A stretch of 64,000 bases of DNA from Bacillota bacterium (GCA_016278515.1 JADQBR010000067.1:1-64000); one strand, 5' to 3'; shown: positions 37,772-47,386, counted from the first letter of the stretch. Program-made: numbers and translations. Notes: generated by a model from the letters alone, not told the origin.

Positions 37772-38623
37772 TTAGTCATACTTGTAGAAACCTTCCCCGG
37801 TCTTTCGACCTAAGCATCCACCCTGTACATACTGACGAAGCAATGGGCATGGGCGATACTTTGAATCACCAAACCCTTGATGTAGTACTTCCATAACAGC
37901 CAAACAAGTATCAAGCCCAATTAAATCTGCTAAGGCCAGTGGGCCCATTGGCTGATTAGCTCCTAGGGTCATAACTTGATCAACTGCCTCTGGAGTTGCC
38001 ACCCCTTCAAAAACCGTATATATGGCTTCATTAATCATTGGTATTAAAATGCGATTTAGGGCAAATCCGGGATAATCATTAACCTCTACAGCAGTTTTGC
38101 CCATCTGCTCGGTAGTTTCTTTGATAATATGAAAGACCTCATCAGATGTGATTAAACCCCGGATCACCTCTACTAATTTCATGACTGGCACCGGATTCAT
38201 AAAATGCATACCGATTACTTTCTCCGGCCTTTTGGTAACACCGGCAATTTGAGTTATTGGTAAAGAAGATGTGTTAGTAGCTAAAATTGTCTCAGGTGGA
38301 CATATGTCATCGAGTTGTTGGAAGATAGTAGTTTTTATTTCTAAGTTTTCGACTGCAGCTTCAATTACCAAATCAGCCTTAGCAGCATCATCCAAACTGG
38401 TTGATCCTTGAATACGGCCAATTATTTCACCCTTCTCTTCTTCAGTGATACGCTCCTTTTTTAGTAACCGGGATAAGTTCCTATCTATATTACTTATCCC
38501 CTTGTCTACAAACCGCTGCTCGAGATCATTTAAAATTACGGAATATCCACTATGTGCAGCAACTTGCGCTATACCACTTCCCATCTGTCCTGCCCCTATA
38601 ACCATAATTGACTTAATTTCCAT
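37772..38623 (-). CDS. hbd: 3-hydroxybutyryl-CoA dehydrogenase
   Basis: A 283-residue NAD(P)-dependent enzyme interconverting acetoacetyl-CoA and 3-hydroxybutyryl-CoA, as in butyrate fermentation or fatty acid and amino acid degradation. [11 protein letters not shown] at 10-20 is the dinucleotide loop; [27 protein letters not shown] (catalytic His) and [20 protein letters not shown] are family signatures. Normal length. It is alone; no thiolase, crotonase or acyl-CoA dehydrogenase is adjacent. Confidence 0.95.
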   Translation of the reverse strand: MEIKSIMVIGAGQMGSGIAQVAAHSGYSVILNDLEQRFVDKGISNIDRNLSRLLKKERITEEEKGEIIGRIQGSTSLDDAAKADLVIEAAVENLEIKTTIFQQLDDICPPETILATNTSSLPITQIAGVTKRPEKVIGMHFMNPVPVMKLVEVIRGLITSDEVFHIIKETTEQMGKTAVEVNDYPGFALNRILIPMINEAIYTVFEGVATPEAVDQVMTLGANQPMGPLALADLIGLDTCLAVMEVLHQGFGDSKYRPCPLLRQYVQGGCLGRKTGEGFYKYD

Positions 38624-38760
38624 GAAAATCCTCCTTAGACTTGTGCCTTGTACTACTTTTACTGCAATTTTAGTGCCACCATTGTTATTGGGTGTGAAGA
38701 ACCCTAAGCCTAGTATTAAATGAATTTATACTCTTTAAAAACTAAAAAGTTCTCAATTTT

Positions 38761-38838
38761 ATAATGCAATTATTCATGGTCCACTGCATTTCTGCAATAT
38801 GAGAAAAGAGGTTGGCCATCTATTGATAATTGCATTAT
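38761..38838. promoter_or_regulatory. Long-range 13-bp inverted repeat upstream of the MFS gene
   Basis: ATAATGCAATTAT (38761-38773) and its exact reverse complement ATAATTGCATTAT (38826-38838) enclose 52 bases, 108 bases before the MFS start. AAGTTC/GAACTT (38744-38749 / 38840-38845) could extend the stem. Either a paired operator or a structured leader. Confidence 0.55.
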
Positions 38839-38946
38839 GAACTTTATTGTCTATAAATCTTACCATGTTTCAAAAAATCTGATAAGATATATAACAATAA
38901 TAGTAATTACCTTATTATGTTTTCTAATTTACGGAGGTTATCATAA

Positions 38947-40233
38947 ATGAAACACCGCTTTGTCCATTATGGATGGATAATACTTGCTATGGGAGTACTT
39001 ATAATTGCCGCTTCGTTGGGACTGGATAGATACGGATATGCTGCAATCCTGCCAGCCATGCAGAAAGGGCTACATTTAAGCGATGCCCAAGTTGGCGTCA
39101 TTGGATCTGCTAATGTGCTTGGCTACCTAATAGCAGCCATGGTTGCCGGACTGATGGCCTTTCGTTTTGGTCCTAGATTAATAATAACTTTATCTTTGAT
39201 TTGGATGGCCTTAGGTATGGTATTACTATCATTTGTTAATAGCTTCACTTTATTAGCTTTTTTACGTTTTCTTACTGGGATTGCCGGTGCCGGCGGTTAT
39301 ATTTCCATGGTAGGCTTGCTTTCCAGTTGGTTTTCCCAATGCCGAAGGGGGTTGGCCAACGGTATTTTGGTTGGTGGTTCAGGAATTGCTATAGCAGTGA
39401 CTGGTTGGTTTGTGCCAGAAATTAATAGATTGTATCCGATTAACGGGTGGCGCTATAACTGGTTCATTCTCGGAGTTGCAATTGGTATTCTAGGAGTATT
39501 GACGCTAATTATGCTCCGCAATTCACCTGAGGATAAAGGTTTAACTCCTATAGGAAGTAATGGAGAAGTTTTCATGCCAACGAAAGAAAGTAATAAAAAG
39601 TTCATTATCAAAGATATTATTAGTTTAGGCGAAATGCGTATGTTATTATTAGCCTATTTCTGCTTTGGCATGTCATATGTAATTTATGGTACCTTTTTCT
39701 TGAATTATCTGGTAACTGAGAAAGGCATAACTGAGGCGCTGGCAGGTAATATCTGGAGCACTGCCGGCATTTTATCCATCGCCAGTGCAATAGTATGGGG
39801 TAGTCTATCAGATTTAATCGGACGGAGATTAGTTTTAACATCCATATTTACTCTGCATGCAGTTAGTTATTCTTTGGCGGCAGTAGCAGGTATTAACGAC
39901 ACACTACTTTTGTGGATTTCAGCTATCGTTTTTGGTTTAGTTGCGTGGAGTGTCCCGGCGGTAGTAGCATCTTACTGTGCTGACATAGTCGGCCCTAAAC
40001 ATACAGCAGCAGCAATGGGTATAGTGACAATATTTTTTGGAGTTGGCCAGGTTTTAGGTCCGGTTAGTGCAGGCTTAATTAAAGAATTTAGCAATTCTTA
40101 CGTAGGAGCGTTTGTTCTCGCTGCTATATTAGCTTTATTAGGGGCCCTTACTCCTGTTTTATTTAGGACAGGAGAAAAACAGCGTTCTAAAGAATCTGAC
40201 CTATTGGAAAGTTCTAAAGGTACACTCCCTTAG
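38947..40233 (+). CDS. MFS transporter (YbfB/YjiJ-like)
   Basis: A 428-residue major facilitator with 12 helices. HYGWIILAMGVLIIAASLGLDRYGYAAILPAMQ is the N-terminal segment of the YbfB/YjiJ or oxalate/formate-like groups; LSDLIGRRLVLT is the loop 8-9 motif, matching RxGRR. The middle loop (about 200-220) is short. Substrate unknown. GGAGG lies before the ATG. Confidence 0.85.
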   Translation: MKHRFVHYGWIILAMGVLIIAASLGLDRYGYAAILPAMQKGLHLSDAQVGVIGSANVLGYLIAAMVAGLMAFRFGPRLIITLSLIWMALGMVLLSFVNSFTLLAFLRFLTGIAGAGGYISMVGLLSSWFSQCRRGLANGILVGGSGIAIAVTGWFVPEINRLYPINGWRYNWFILGVAIGILGVLTLIMLRNSPEDKGLTPIGSNGEVFMPTKESNKKFIIKDIISLGEMRMLLLAYFCFGMSYVIYGTFFLNYLVTEKGITEALAGNIWSTAGILSIASAIVWGSLSDLIGRRLVLTSIFTLHAVSYSLAAVAGINDTLLLWISAIVFGLVAWSVPAVVASYCADIVGPKHTAAAMGIVTIFFGVGQVLGPVSAGLIKEFSNSYVGAFVLAAILALLGALTPVLFRTGEKQRSKESDLLESSKGTLP

Positions 40234-40257
40234 TCTAACGGTTTTATGCTTTACTAC

Positions 40258-40503
40258 CTAAGTTCTGACTAATAACTTTTTCTCTTGATGTGTAAGTCTC
40301 TTAAGTCGATATTCCCTTTTGGAAGCCTCACTTCTATTGGCACATTGCTCAAAATAATGCAACTCTACCGGGCCTCTGCCTTTAGTATACTTAGCGCCTT
40401 TTCCTTCATTATGTTTCTTTATTCTTGCGTTAAGATCATTGGTTATTCCTACATAATAAGTATTATCAATACATTTTAAAACGTAGACATAGTAGCTGCT
40501 CAC
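40258..40503 (-). CDS. GIY-YIG domain protein (UPF0213/YhbQ-like)
   Basis: A compact GIY-YIG nuclease-fold protein of about 81 residues: YYVYVLKCIDNTYYVGITNDLNARI holds the paired YVY/YVG strands and the catalytic Arg, and KYTKGRGPVELHYFE is the second signature. The final Glu-like residue lies in SEASKREYRLK. The start is GTG at 40503, with AAGGAGAG 7 bases upstream; a further in-frame TTG at 40527 lacks a site. Family members may cut branched or damaged DNA, but most are uncharacterised. Confidence 0.88.
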   Translation of the reverse strand: MSSYYVYVLKCIDNTYYVGITNDLNARIKKHNEGKGAKYTKGRGPVELHYFEQCANRSEASKREYRLKRLTHQEKKLLVRT

Positions 40504-40690
40504 TCTAGTCTCTCCTTCTTCTTTCAAAATTGTTAAAAAGGGTCTTTGTCTTAACTATTTATCCCTCCATCTTCCGCACAAAATATGTTATTACCTTTTT
40601 TAAAATTCCGCGACATAAAAAAACAACCCCCTTTTGCCTTTGATAAAAAAGAGAATTACGAACCTAAAGTATCTAGTTGAAAACGTGGGG

Positions 40691-41149
40691 CTAATACCAC
40701 ATTGGCGCAGCAGCTATTGCACAACCGATTTTTTTCACTACATGTTCTACAGAAGAAACTCTTATTTCTGATAGTTCCATTTTTCTTAATTCAAAAGACT
40801 CCTTGACCATGTTTTTAATTTTTTCTTCCGCTTCTTGCTGGGCAAATTTTCCTACTAATTCCATAATAATTCCGAACGTATCCTTCGATAAGCCAACTGC
40901 AATAGCCGCAGCAATCACCTCTCCGGGCTCCTGACTAACAATAGTACCAAATGCAGTAGGTACAAGGGCCCCAGGAGGAAGTGCCAGTTTTTGTACGTAA
41001 TTTGCTTGAGGGGGTAATATACTACTTACTTTTAGTAAATTAACATTTCCAATACCTGCATTTAAGAGTGCTCCATCAAAAGCCGTTAAATCGGATTCCC
41101 CTTCAGCGCTACCGCTAGTTAAATAATATTTTTTTGGTATCGGAAGCAT
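40691..41149 (-). CDS. pdaD: Pyruvoyl-dependent arginine decarboxylase proenzyme
   Basis: A 152-residue proenzyme converting arginine to agmatine. Self-cleavage between S42 and S43 in KVSSILPP creates the pyruvoyl group, as known for the archaeal and chlamydial enzymes. ALVPTAFGTIVSQEPGEVIAAAIAVG is the active-site half of the alpha chain. Length is normal. It follows speD by 18 bases on the same strand, forming a polyamine pair. Confidence 0.95.
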   Translation of the reverse strand: MLPIPKKYYLTSGSAEGESDLTAFDGALLNAGIGNVNLLKVSSILPPQANYVQKLALPPGALVPTAFGTIVSQEPGEVIAAAIAVGLSKDTFGIIMELVGKFAQQEAEEKIKNMVKESFELRKMELSEIRVSSVEHVVKKIGCAIAAAPMWY

Positions 41150-41167
41150 TGCTAGATCCCCTTTCCT

Positions 41168-41989
41168 TTATTTGCGTGTTATATTTCTATCATAAAAAAT
41201 CTCTAACATTTCCTTCTCGATGCGTTTTTTTATCTTAGTCCTATCTGCCGGTTTTAGTTCTTTTTCCTTTACTCCAAACAAATAATGGTCTAAATCAAAT
41301 TCCTTTAGCAGCATCTTAGTATGAAAAATATTTTCTTGATAAACATTTACATCAATCATTTGATATAGCTCTTGTGTTTCACGGGTCATGTAATTTTGGA
41401 TTGAATTAATTTTATGATCGATAAAAAACTTTTTTCCATTTACGTTTCGCGTAAAGCCTCTTACCTTGTAATCTATTACGCCAATATCCGGTTCAAAACT
41501 AGTTATTAAGTAATTTAACGCTTTCAGTGGGGAGATTTCCCCACAGGTTGATACATCAATGTCAACACGAAAAGTACTGATTCCTTTATCAGGATGACTT
41601 TCCGGATATGTATGTACAGCAATATGGCTTTTATCTAAATGTCCAACAATGTCTTCCGAAGGTGGTCCAGGTGATTCATTATCAATAATTTTAACGCTTT
41701 TCTCATCTTCAATCACTTGGTTTTCTGCCACTAACATAGTAACGCTTGCTCCCTGCGGATGGTAATCTTGGTTAGCTACGTTTAAGATGTTAGCACCTAT
41801 TATTTTGGCTACATCTTTAAGAATTTTTACCAAGCGGTCTGCATTATATTCGGTGTCTATGTACTCAAAGTAATCTTTGCGATGCTCAGGGCTTATTGTA
41901 TAACAAATGTCATACAGATTAAAACTTAAGGTTTTAGTAAGGTTATTAAAACCATATAGCTTAATTGATTTATTCCTTGGAATTTGCAT
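41168..41989 (-). CDS. speD: S-adenosylmethionine decarboxylase proenzyme, long (E. coli) type
   Basis: A 273-residue proenzyme making decarboxylated SAM, the aminopropyl donor for spermidine. Cleavage is before S121 in [16 protein letters not shown], which yields the pyruvoyl group; [18 protein letters not shown] is the second signature. At 273 residues it is of the E. coli class, not the about 130-residue form usual in Bacillus. GGAAGGTG precedes the ATG. No aminopropyltransferase or agmatine ureohydrolase gene is in the window. Confidence 0.95.
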   Translation of the reverse strand: MQIPRNKSIKLYGFNNLTKTLSFNLYDICYTISPEHRKDYFEYIDTEYNADRLVKILKDVAKIIGANILNVANQDYHPQGASVTMLVAENQVIEDEKSVKIIDNESPGPPSEDIVGHLDKSHIAVHTYPESHPDKGISTFRVDIDVSTCGEISPLKALNYLITSFEPDIGVIDYKVRGFTRNVNGKKFFIDHKINSIQNYMTRETQELYQMIDVNVYQENIFHTKMLLKEFDLDHYLFGVKEKELKPADRTKIKKRIEKEMLEIFYDRNITRK

Positions 41990-42051
41990 TTCACACCTTC
42001 CACATCAAGTCAATCCCTGTGACTTATTAATAAAGCATTTAGTTTTTTACG

Positions 42052-42092
42052 AAAAAAGTCACTACCTTTATTTTGAATACATATGGTAGTGA
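42052..42092 (-). terminator. Terminator after the 37-residue ORF
   Basis: On the minus strand TCACTACC (42085-42092) pairs with GGTAGTGA (42059-42066), followed by C and six T (42057-42052). It separates the small ORF from speD. Confidence 0.75.
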
Positions 42093-42106
42093 TATTAATT
42101 TTGTTG

Positions 42107-42220
42107 CTACTTGTTTTTACGTCTAGAATCGCTATTATATAAAATCTGATCCATTAGCCACTGTATCTTGGTCCCTTTTCGTTTAATGCGGTCTTCTGTA
42201 TCCTTTTTTCTTTTGTCCAC
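42107..42220 (-). CDS. Small basic protein of 37 residues
   Basis: GTG start with a near-ideal GGAGGTGATTTTA ribosome site. The predicted product begins VDKRKKDTEDRIKRKG, continues with WLMDQILYNSDS, and ends RRKNK. About 40 percent of residues are charged, mostly Lys/Arg. It has its own downstream terminator. I do not recognise the family. It lies upstream of speD on the same strand and might be a regulatory or leader peptide, or an independent small protein. Confidence 0.65.
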   Translation of the reverse strand: MDKRKKDTEDRIKRKGTKIQWLMDQILYNSDSRRKNK

Positions 42221-42279
42221 TAAAATCACCTCCTATATCTAAGCGAGTGTCCAAATTATTATTCCCCTTTAAAACAATC

Positions 42280-43035
42280 CTATTCTACGCGCTTGTTTTC
42301 TAATTCTACTAATTTGTTAAAGGCAGCCAGAGCAACCTCTAATTGGTCTGTACTAGGCCTAGAAGTAAAGAACAAATATTGAAATAAACCTCCTACTTTA
42401 TAAAATAATTGTGAAAACATTTTTGCAGTTTTTCGCTTACTTTTAAATATTTCATAACCTAGAGAAAGACTGACAAGCATAGAAATCTCAAATGGCAATA
42501 CCATAGCAAACAAAAAGCTGAATAATAATATAAAAATTACTAAGTTGCTGCCGCATCTTTGTGATACCCTGCTAGATTTTTTCACATTATCTAGCGTCAG
42601 TGTTTTATTTTCACTATAAGTGTTGAAAACCATATGTTCTGCCCCATGATATTTACCTATAAATACCTTGAGGAATAATATTAGAATTACCAGCATTGCA
42701 ACATCTGGCAGATAAATCATCCCTATCGGTTTGACATGGATATAACTATAGTCCAAATAAGGAACTACAAAAAAGAAGTCAAGAAGGAACTCCAACCCAA
42801 CAATAAACAGCAACAAAAAAACTGTTGCCTTAGTTCTCAATATCATGGACAAAACTCTCGCAGCTCCCCGCATAAAGGGTATTTCATACAACTTATTTAA
42901 GTTGCTATCTGAAGATTTTTTTGATATAGAATGGGTAACTATAATATTGTCTCCCTTTTTCCGTGCTGTTACCCGATAATTCTTTGAAAAAAAGGAAATT
43001 TGATTAAAAAATGCAACGCCACCTAAAATGTTCAA
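42280..43035 (-). CDS. DUF1385 membrane protein
   Basis: A 251-residue protein with four to five hydrophobic segments in the middle. KYHGAEHMVFNTYSENK is the family hallmark (HGAEHK-like), followed by RVSQRCGSNLVIF; the C-terminal SRPSTDQLEVALAAFNKLVE is also conserved in DUF1385 (YqhQ). The His/Glu/Arg/Cys pattern suggests a metal-dependent membrane enzyme, but this is unproven. TTG start with AAGGTGAT upstream. Confidence 0.85.
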   Translation of the reverse strand: MNILGGVAFFNQISFFSKNYRVTARKKGDNIIVTHSISKKSSDSNLNKLYEIPFMRGAARVLSMILRTKATVFLLLFIVGLEFLLDFFFVVPYLDYSYIHVKPIGMIYLPDVAMLVILILFLKVFIGKYHGAEHMVFNTYSENKTLTLDNVKKSSRVSQRCGSNLVIFILLFSFLFAMVLPFEISMLVSLSLGYEIFKSKRKTAKMFSQLFYKVGGLFQYLFFTSRPSTDQLEVALAAFNKLVELENKRVE

Positions 43036-43130
43036 AGCTAAATCACCTTCCCTTACTACCTCTCTTATACATTATAGTCTAACATCCTATAATTTAGATG
43101 ACTACCTTATTATTTACCTTAATAAAACAG

Positions 43131-43158
43131 AAAGAGAACCGGAAAACCGGCTCTCTTT
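43131..43158. terminator. Hairpin upstream of DUF1385 gene (end of lipase transcript)
   Basis: AAAGAGAACCGG (43131-43142), AAAA loop, CCGGCTCTCTTT (43147-43158) with one mismatch. A second perfect 10-bp stem GTAAAGGGTA / TACCCTTTAC (43280-43301) overlaps the lipase stop codon. Confidence 0.6.
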
Positions 43159-43297
43159 GGTTGGTATGTTTTATAATTAAAACATGACTATAACTCACTG
43201 GCAACTTTATTATATGATAAATGATTTCAATTGTAAATATATATCATTAGATAATTTTCTGTATAATTATGTCAGCTAGGTAAAGGGTATTTACCCT

Positions 43298-44131
43298 TTA
43301 CTGGTTGGGACCATTATCATCCAACCATTTTGTAAGGTCCCGAAATATCTTTCTTCTTTCAGGTTCTTGCAGTAGTTCATGGTAAAGTCCATCATAGATA
43401 ATTAATGTCTTATTATCAATAGATAGAGCACCATAAATGTTAGTTGAAGATTGAAAGGGAATGATTTTATCTTTGTTACCATGAATCAATAAACATGGTA
43501 CTTTATATTTGTCTTTATAGTTTTTCATCATTCCTATTCCTTTAAATAAAAACTCATATAAAAGGCCTGTAGTTGCATACTTAATTGCATATGGATCATT
43601 TTTCAAATGTTTGCTAAACTCTTTGTTTCTTGAGGATTTTCTTTTAATAACCGGATATATCTTAAATTTAGGGAACTTCTTCAATAAGCGAAAAAATATT
43701 TTAGGTATAAACCTTACTCCGAAAGGCAGCGTTAGCGCAGCCGCAGAAAAAACCTGCCCATTAATAGTTTCAGGATATAGCGCGCCATAAATAAAAGAAG
43801 TGAGCCCCCCCATACTATGACCTACCGTAAATATTGGTAAGCTTGTCTCATTTGCTTTCATCAACGCAATCATATGTTTTATATCTACAATAAAATCTTC
43901 AAAATTATCAACATAGCCGGGTAATTCTGCAGAGCGACCATGGCCCCGTTGATCAAAACCATATACCCCGTAGTTATTCATATTTAAGTACTTAACCAGC
44001 TCTTCATACTGCCCCGAATGACCTCTGAAACCATGAATAATTAATATAATAGCTTTAGCATCATTTGGTACATTTTTATAGTAGAACAGGTTATAATTAT
44101 TTAACGACAGTGTTTGATAGTTCAGACTCAT
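43298..44131 (-). CDS. Alpha/beta hydrolase, monoacylglycerol lipase-like
   Basis: A 277-residue serine hydrolase. Nucleophile elbow GHSMGG, oxyanion segment HGFRGHSGQY, acid in HGNKDKIIPF, His in YDGLYHELLQEPER. These match the monoglyceride lipase/lysophospholipase group (Hydrolase_4). A basic surface patch (KKFPKFKIYPVIKRKSSRNK) may touch membranes. No signal peptide. GGAGG before the ATG. Confidence 0.9.
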   Translation of the reverse strand: MSLNYQTLSLNNYNLFYYKNVPNDAKAIILIIHGFRGHSGQYEELVKYLNMNNYGVYGFDQRGHGRSAELPGYVDNFEDFIVDIKHMIALMKANETSLPIFTVGHSMGGLTSFIYGALYPETINGQVFSAAALTLPFGVRFIPKIFFRLLKKFPKFKIYPVIKRKSSRNKEFSKHLKNDPYAIKYATTGLLYEFLFKGIGMMKNYKDKYKVPCLLIHGNKDKIIPFQSSTNIYGALSIDNKTLIIYDGLYHELLQEPERRKIFRDLTKWLDDNGPNQ

Positions 44132-44437
44132 GTCATGCCTCCACTGCTAAATTTGATTAAAATTTGAGATAGCAGGTTCTTTTCTCCACTATCTTCATTT
44201 AGTACTTTCTCTTATATTATCCAAACTAGCAAGTATTTCTCTAAAATTATCTGCTAATGGCCAATATTTGCCTAACAGGATTAAATCTTTAGGAAGAATT
44301 CTGACCGCTCATCCCAGAAGATCTGGGGAAATATATGTGATACATTTTAATTATAAAGTAATTTTGAAATTGTAGAAAGGCCATGAATTAAATATTTTGA
44401 TAGGTAAAAACTATAAGGTAAAGGAGGTTATTATGAA
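44132..44437. other. Divergent intergenic region
   Basis: About 300 bases between the lipase gene and the small ORF at 44438. I see no RNA structure or operator here, only the AAGGAGG site at 44421-44427. Confidence 0.4.
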
Positions 44438-44695
44438 ATGCTGCTTGACCAAACTATGAATATATTTGAGAAAGTAGTGCAGGAAATAAAAGAAGCTGAC
44501 CAAGAAAAACGAAATCATTTTACCAGCATCGCTATCGATCTCTTAAACGTGTCGACTGAGGCACTTAAGACCAGTCCTGAATTCCGTGAAGCATTTGCAG
44601 TGGTTCATGCAGAGTTTTTTAAATATCCTGAATGTCGCATTACTATTTCTGAAGCTCAGGCAGCCTTTACGAAATACCAAAAACCGAATAATTAA
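44438..44695 (+). CDS. Small soluble protein of unknown function (85 residues)
   Basis: A predicted all-helical, acidic protein: MNIFEKVVQEIKEADQEKR, then IAIDLLNVSTEALKTSPEFREAF and ISEAQAAFTKYQ. Preceded by AAGGAGG 10 bases upstream and followed by its own terminator, which supports a real gene. Not recognised. Confidence 0.65.
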   Translation: MLLDQTMNIFEKVVQEIKEADQEKRNHFTSIAIDLLNVSTEALKTSPEFREAFAVVHAEFFKYPECRITISEAQAAFTKYQKPNN

Positions 44696-44699
44696 TGAC

Positions 44700-44728
44700 A
44701 AAGCGGTCTTATCATTAGATCGCTTTTT
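44700..44728 (+). terminator. Terminator of the 85-residue gene
   Basis: AAGCGGTCT (44701-44709) pairs with AGATCGCTT (44717-44725) with one G-U pair, followed by T. Confidence 0.75.
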
Positions 44729-44931
44729 CTATACATATAAAGCGAAACTTGTATCAGGTGTCCCTTTCCTTAACAGAAGCTAGGGTATAAGTGACGGTTA
44801 GCTATCGGATAAAAATAAGTAAAAAGATTATTTTAACTAAGCACACATCAACCAGTTGACTGACGTAGTTAAGAAATATATCATGTTGTAATAGGAGTAC
44901 GTTATGTAATCTTCCCGGGAGAGGAGAAAAA

Positions 44932-45453
44932 ATGAAACCTGTGAAGAAAGTGAATTTGCACAAGCTTGGTAGGTTGAAATCTGCTGCAATGCAATTGATT
45001 TTGGCGATAACAGGCATACTTTTGCCAAGCTTTCTATTAATAGATGTTAAAGTCGGTATTCCACGTAGCATAGTAATTATTGCCATATTAGCAATTTCAG
45101 GTGTATTCTTTGCTCAAATCTTACATCCATATTATCATTTATTAGTGACAAGGTTGATTACTATTAGTAAATATGGTACAAGTAAACATGAGGATAAGAT
45201 TATTCTCCCAGTATTTTTTAGCAGGTGGGAGGCAATCTTCATTAAGGTAGCGCCTTGTACCGACCTTACCCTTTTAGGTATCATAGGGTTAGTGTTTCTG
45301 CCAGGTTTTTTGTTTCCACTGTTTTTAACTTTTGTTTCTACCAATTTACTTCAATCTGCATCAGATCTTTTGCATGCATTATATATTTTAAAGTATACTC
45401 AGCCTACCCAACGTGTGCGCTGGATAAGTGAAGGCTTTGAGGTCTGGGAATAA
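44932..45453 (+). CDS. Membrane protein, DUF3267-like without a clear zinc motif
   Basis: A 173-residue protein with about four helices. The C-terminal part SASDLLHALYILKYTQPTQRVRWISEGFEVWE follows the ending of DUF3267 proteins, which are site-2-protease-like. The expected HExxH is not seen; QILHPYYH at the corresponding place could be a degenerate form. GAGAGGAG before the ATG. Followed closely by the ABC-F gene. Function unknown. Confidence 0.6.
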   Translation: MKPVKKVNLHKLGRLKSAAMQLILAITGILLPSFLLIDVKVGIPRSIVIIAILAISGVFFAQILHPYYHLLVTRLITISKYGTSKHEDKIILPVFFSRWEAIFIKVAPCTDLTLLGIIGLVFLPGFLFPLFLTFVSTNLLQSASDLLHALYILKYTQPTQRVRWISEGFEVWE

Positions 45454-45472
45454 ACAGGATTTGGGTGATGTT

Positions 45473-47386
45473 ATGATACTATTGCAAGCTTCTCATGTTT
45501 CTAAGTCTTTTGGTACAGAGAAGGTATTAGATAATGTAAATCTGGCTGTAAAAACAAATGAACGAATAGGGCTCATCGGTGCAAATGGAGCCGGGAAATC
45601 AACTCTCTTAAAAATAATAAACGGACAAGTTGAGCCTGATAACGGAAAAATTATTAGCTCCAAGGACGTAAGCATCGGATACTTGGAACAGAATAGTTTT
45701 GTTAATTCCCAAAAGAATGTTTGGGACGAGATGATGGTTGCATTTGAACATTTAGTCACATTAGAAAAGCAGTTACGTACTTTAGAAAAAGAGTTGGAAT
45801 ATTTCAATTTAAGTACTGACGAAACAAAATACAATCAAGTTAGTGAGAAATATTCCATTGTTCAAGAACAATTCCGCAATAGTGATGGATACACCTTTCG
45901 CTCATCCATAAAAAGTGTGCTATACGGTCTTAGTTTTTCTGATGAAGACTTTACGAGACCAATTTCCACTTTGAGCGGCGGACAGCAGACAAGATTAGCA
46001 TTGGGCAAGCTGTTAACTGTTCAGCCAAATTTACTTATCCTTGATGAACCGACAAACTATCTTGATATGGACACAGTGACGTGGTTGGAAAAATATCTAT
46101 TAAATTACTCAGGAACAATTTTAATTGTCTCTCATGATAGATATTTTCTTGATAAAACAGTTAATATTATTTATGAACTGGAGAGCAGCACTCTAACTAA
46201 ATATAGCGGTAACTATTCGCAGTTTCTCCAGTTGAAGGCTGAACAAATAAAATTAAAACAAAAAGAATTCATTAACCAGCAAAATGAAATAAAAAAATTA
46301 CGTAATTTTGTAGACCGCAATAAGGCCCGCGCCTCCACGAGTGGTCGCGCCAAGGCTAAAGAAAAGCAACTCTTAAAATTAGATCCGGTTGAGAAACCTG
46401 TTTCTTTGGATAAACAACCTAAAATAGGATTTAAGTTAAATCAATCAAGTGGGACAGATGTATTGCGGGTGAATAATCTATCCATCGGTTATAGTTCAAA
46501 ACTAACTATTAAGCCTATTAACTTTACTATCTATAAAGAAGACCGTATTGCTTTATTGGGGGCCAACGGGATTGGCAAAACTACCTTATTAAAAACCATT
46601 ACAGGCCAACTTTTACCATTAGCGGGTGAATGCTGGGAAGGTCACAATGTTAGCTTCGGCCTACATCGTCAGCAGCAAGAAGATTTATCGACAAATAAAT
46701 CTGTCCTAGCTGAATTATGGGACGATAACCCCACAACCGATGAAAAAATAGTTCGTGGAATGTTGGGTCGCTTCTTGTTTACTGGAGACGAGGTTTATAA
46801 AGAAGTATCTAATCTCAGTGGGGGAGAAAAATCTCGGTTATCCTTAGCAAAGTTAATGTGTCAGAACGCTAATTTTTTAATTTTGGATGAGCCGACTAAC
46901 CATCTAGATTTCTTTAGCAAAGAAGCCTTAGAAGATGCTCTTCAAGACTTTCCTGGAACAATTCTTTTTGTTTCTCATGACCGGTATTTTATTAACAAAC
47001 TTGCCAACAGAATATTTGAACTGAATCCGGAAGGCGTCTTAGAATATGAAGGAAACTATGAACATTACCTTGAAAAGCGAAACAAGCAAACTGAAAGTGT
47101 CAAAGAAAAGAATAGTTCGGATGTCACTTGCGGGCAAGCAAAGCTTCATTACCTTAAAACAAAAGAAATGCAGCGGCATGAGCGTAAACGTAGGCAGAGA
47201 ATTGAACAACTAGAAAAACTTATTAAAGAGACCGAGCAAGAAATTGTGTTTCAAGAATCTGAACTAACTAATGCCAGTTCCTCGACAGATTTTAGTGTTT
47301 ATCAAGATATAAGCACTAAGTTAGAAGCATTTCGTACTAAACTGGAACTGTGTCTAGAAGAATGGGTAGATCTGCAGGAACAGTGA
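45473..47386 (+). CDS. ABC-F family ATPase (YdiF/Uup-like)
   Basis: A 637-residue soluble protein with two ABC domains and no membrane segments. Walker A GANGAGKST at 36-44 and GANGIGKTT at 363-371; signatures LSGGQQTR and LSGGEKSR; Walker B LLILDEPTNYLD and FLILDEPTNHLD. The linker (FVDRNKARASTSGRAKAKEKQL) is the P-site tRNA interaction motif region, and the C-terminal about 80 residues form a coiled coil. ABC-F proteins act on ribosomes as translation factors or antibiotic protection factors; which one cannot be told here. The start chosen is ATG 45473; an in-frame GTG at 45428 overlaps the upstream gene. Confidence 0.93.
   Translation: MILLQASHVSKSFGTEKVLDNVNLAVKTNERIGLIGANGAGKSTLLKIINGQVEPDNGKIISSKDVSIGYLEQNSFVNSQKNVWDEMMVAFEHLVTLEKQLRTLEKELEYFNLSTDETKYNQVSEKYSIVQEQFRNSDGYTFRSSIKSVLYGLSFSDEDFTRPISTLSGGQQTRLALGKLLTVQPNLLILDEPTNYLDMDTVTWLEKYLLNYSGTILIVSHDRYFLDKTVNIIYELESSTLTKYSGNYSQFLQLKAEQIKLKQKEFINQQNEIKKLRNFVDRNKARASTSGRAKAKEKQLLKLDPVEKPVSLDKQPKIGFKLNQSSGTDVLRVNNLSIGYSSKLTIKPINFTIYKEDRIALLGANGIGKTTLLKTITGQLLPLAGECWEGHNVSFGLHRQQQEDLSTNKSVLAELWDDNPTTDEKIVRGMLGRFLFTGDEVYKEVSNLSGGEKSRLSLAKLMCQNANFLILDEPTNHLDFFSKEALEDALQDFPGTILFVSHDRYFINKLANRIFELNPEGVLEYEGNYEHYLEKRNKQTESVKEKNSSDVTCGQAKLHYLKTKEMQRHERKRRQRIEQLEKLIKETEQEIVFQESELTNASSSTDFSVYQDISTKLEAFRTKLELCLEEWVDLQEQ

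Noticed and set aside
44433-44459. Eight-codon ORF MKCCLTKL overlapping the start of the 85-residue gene
   Set aside because: It could be a leader peptide, but there is no supporting attenuator structure; more likely a chance ATG near the ribosome site.
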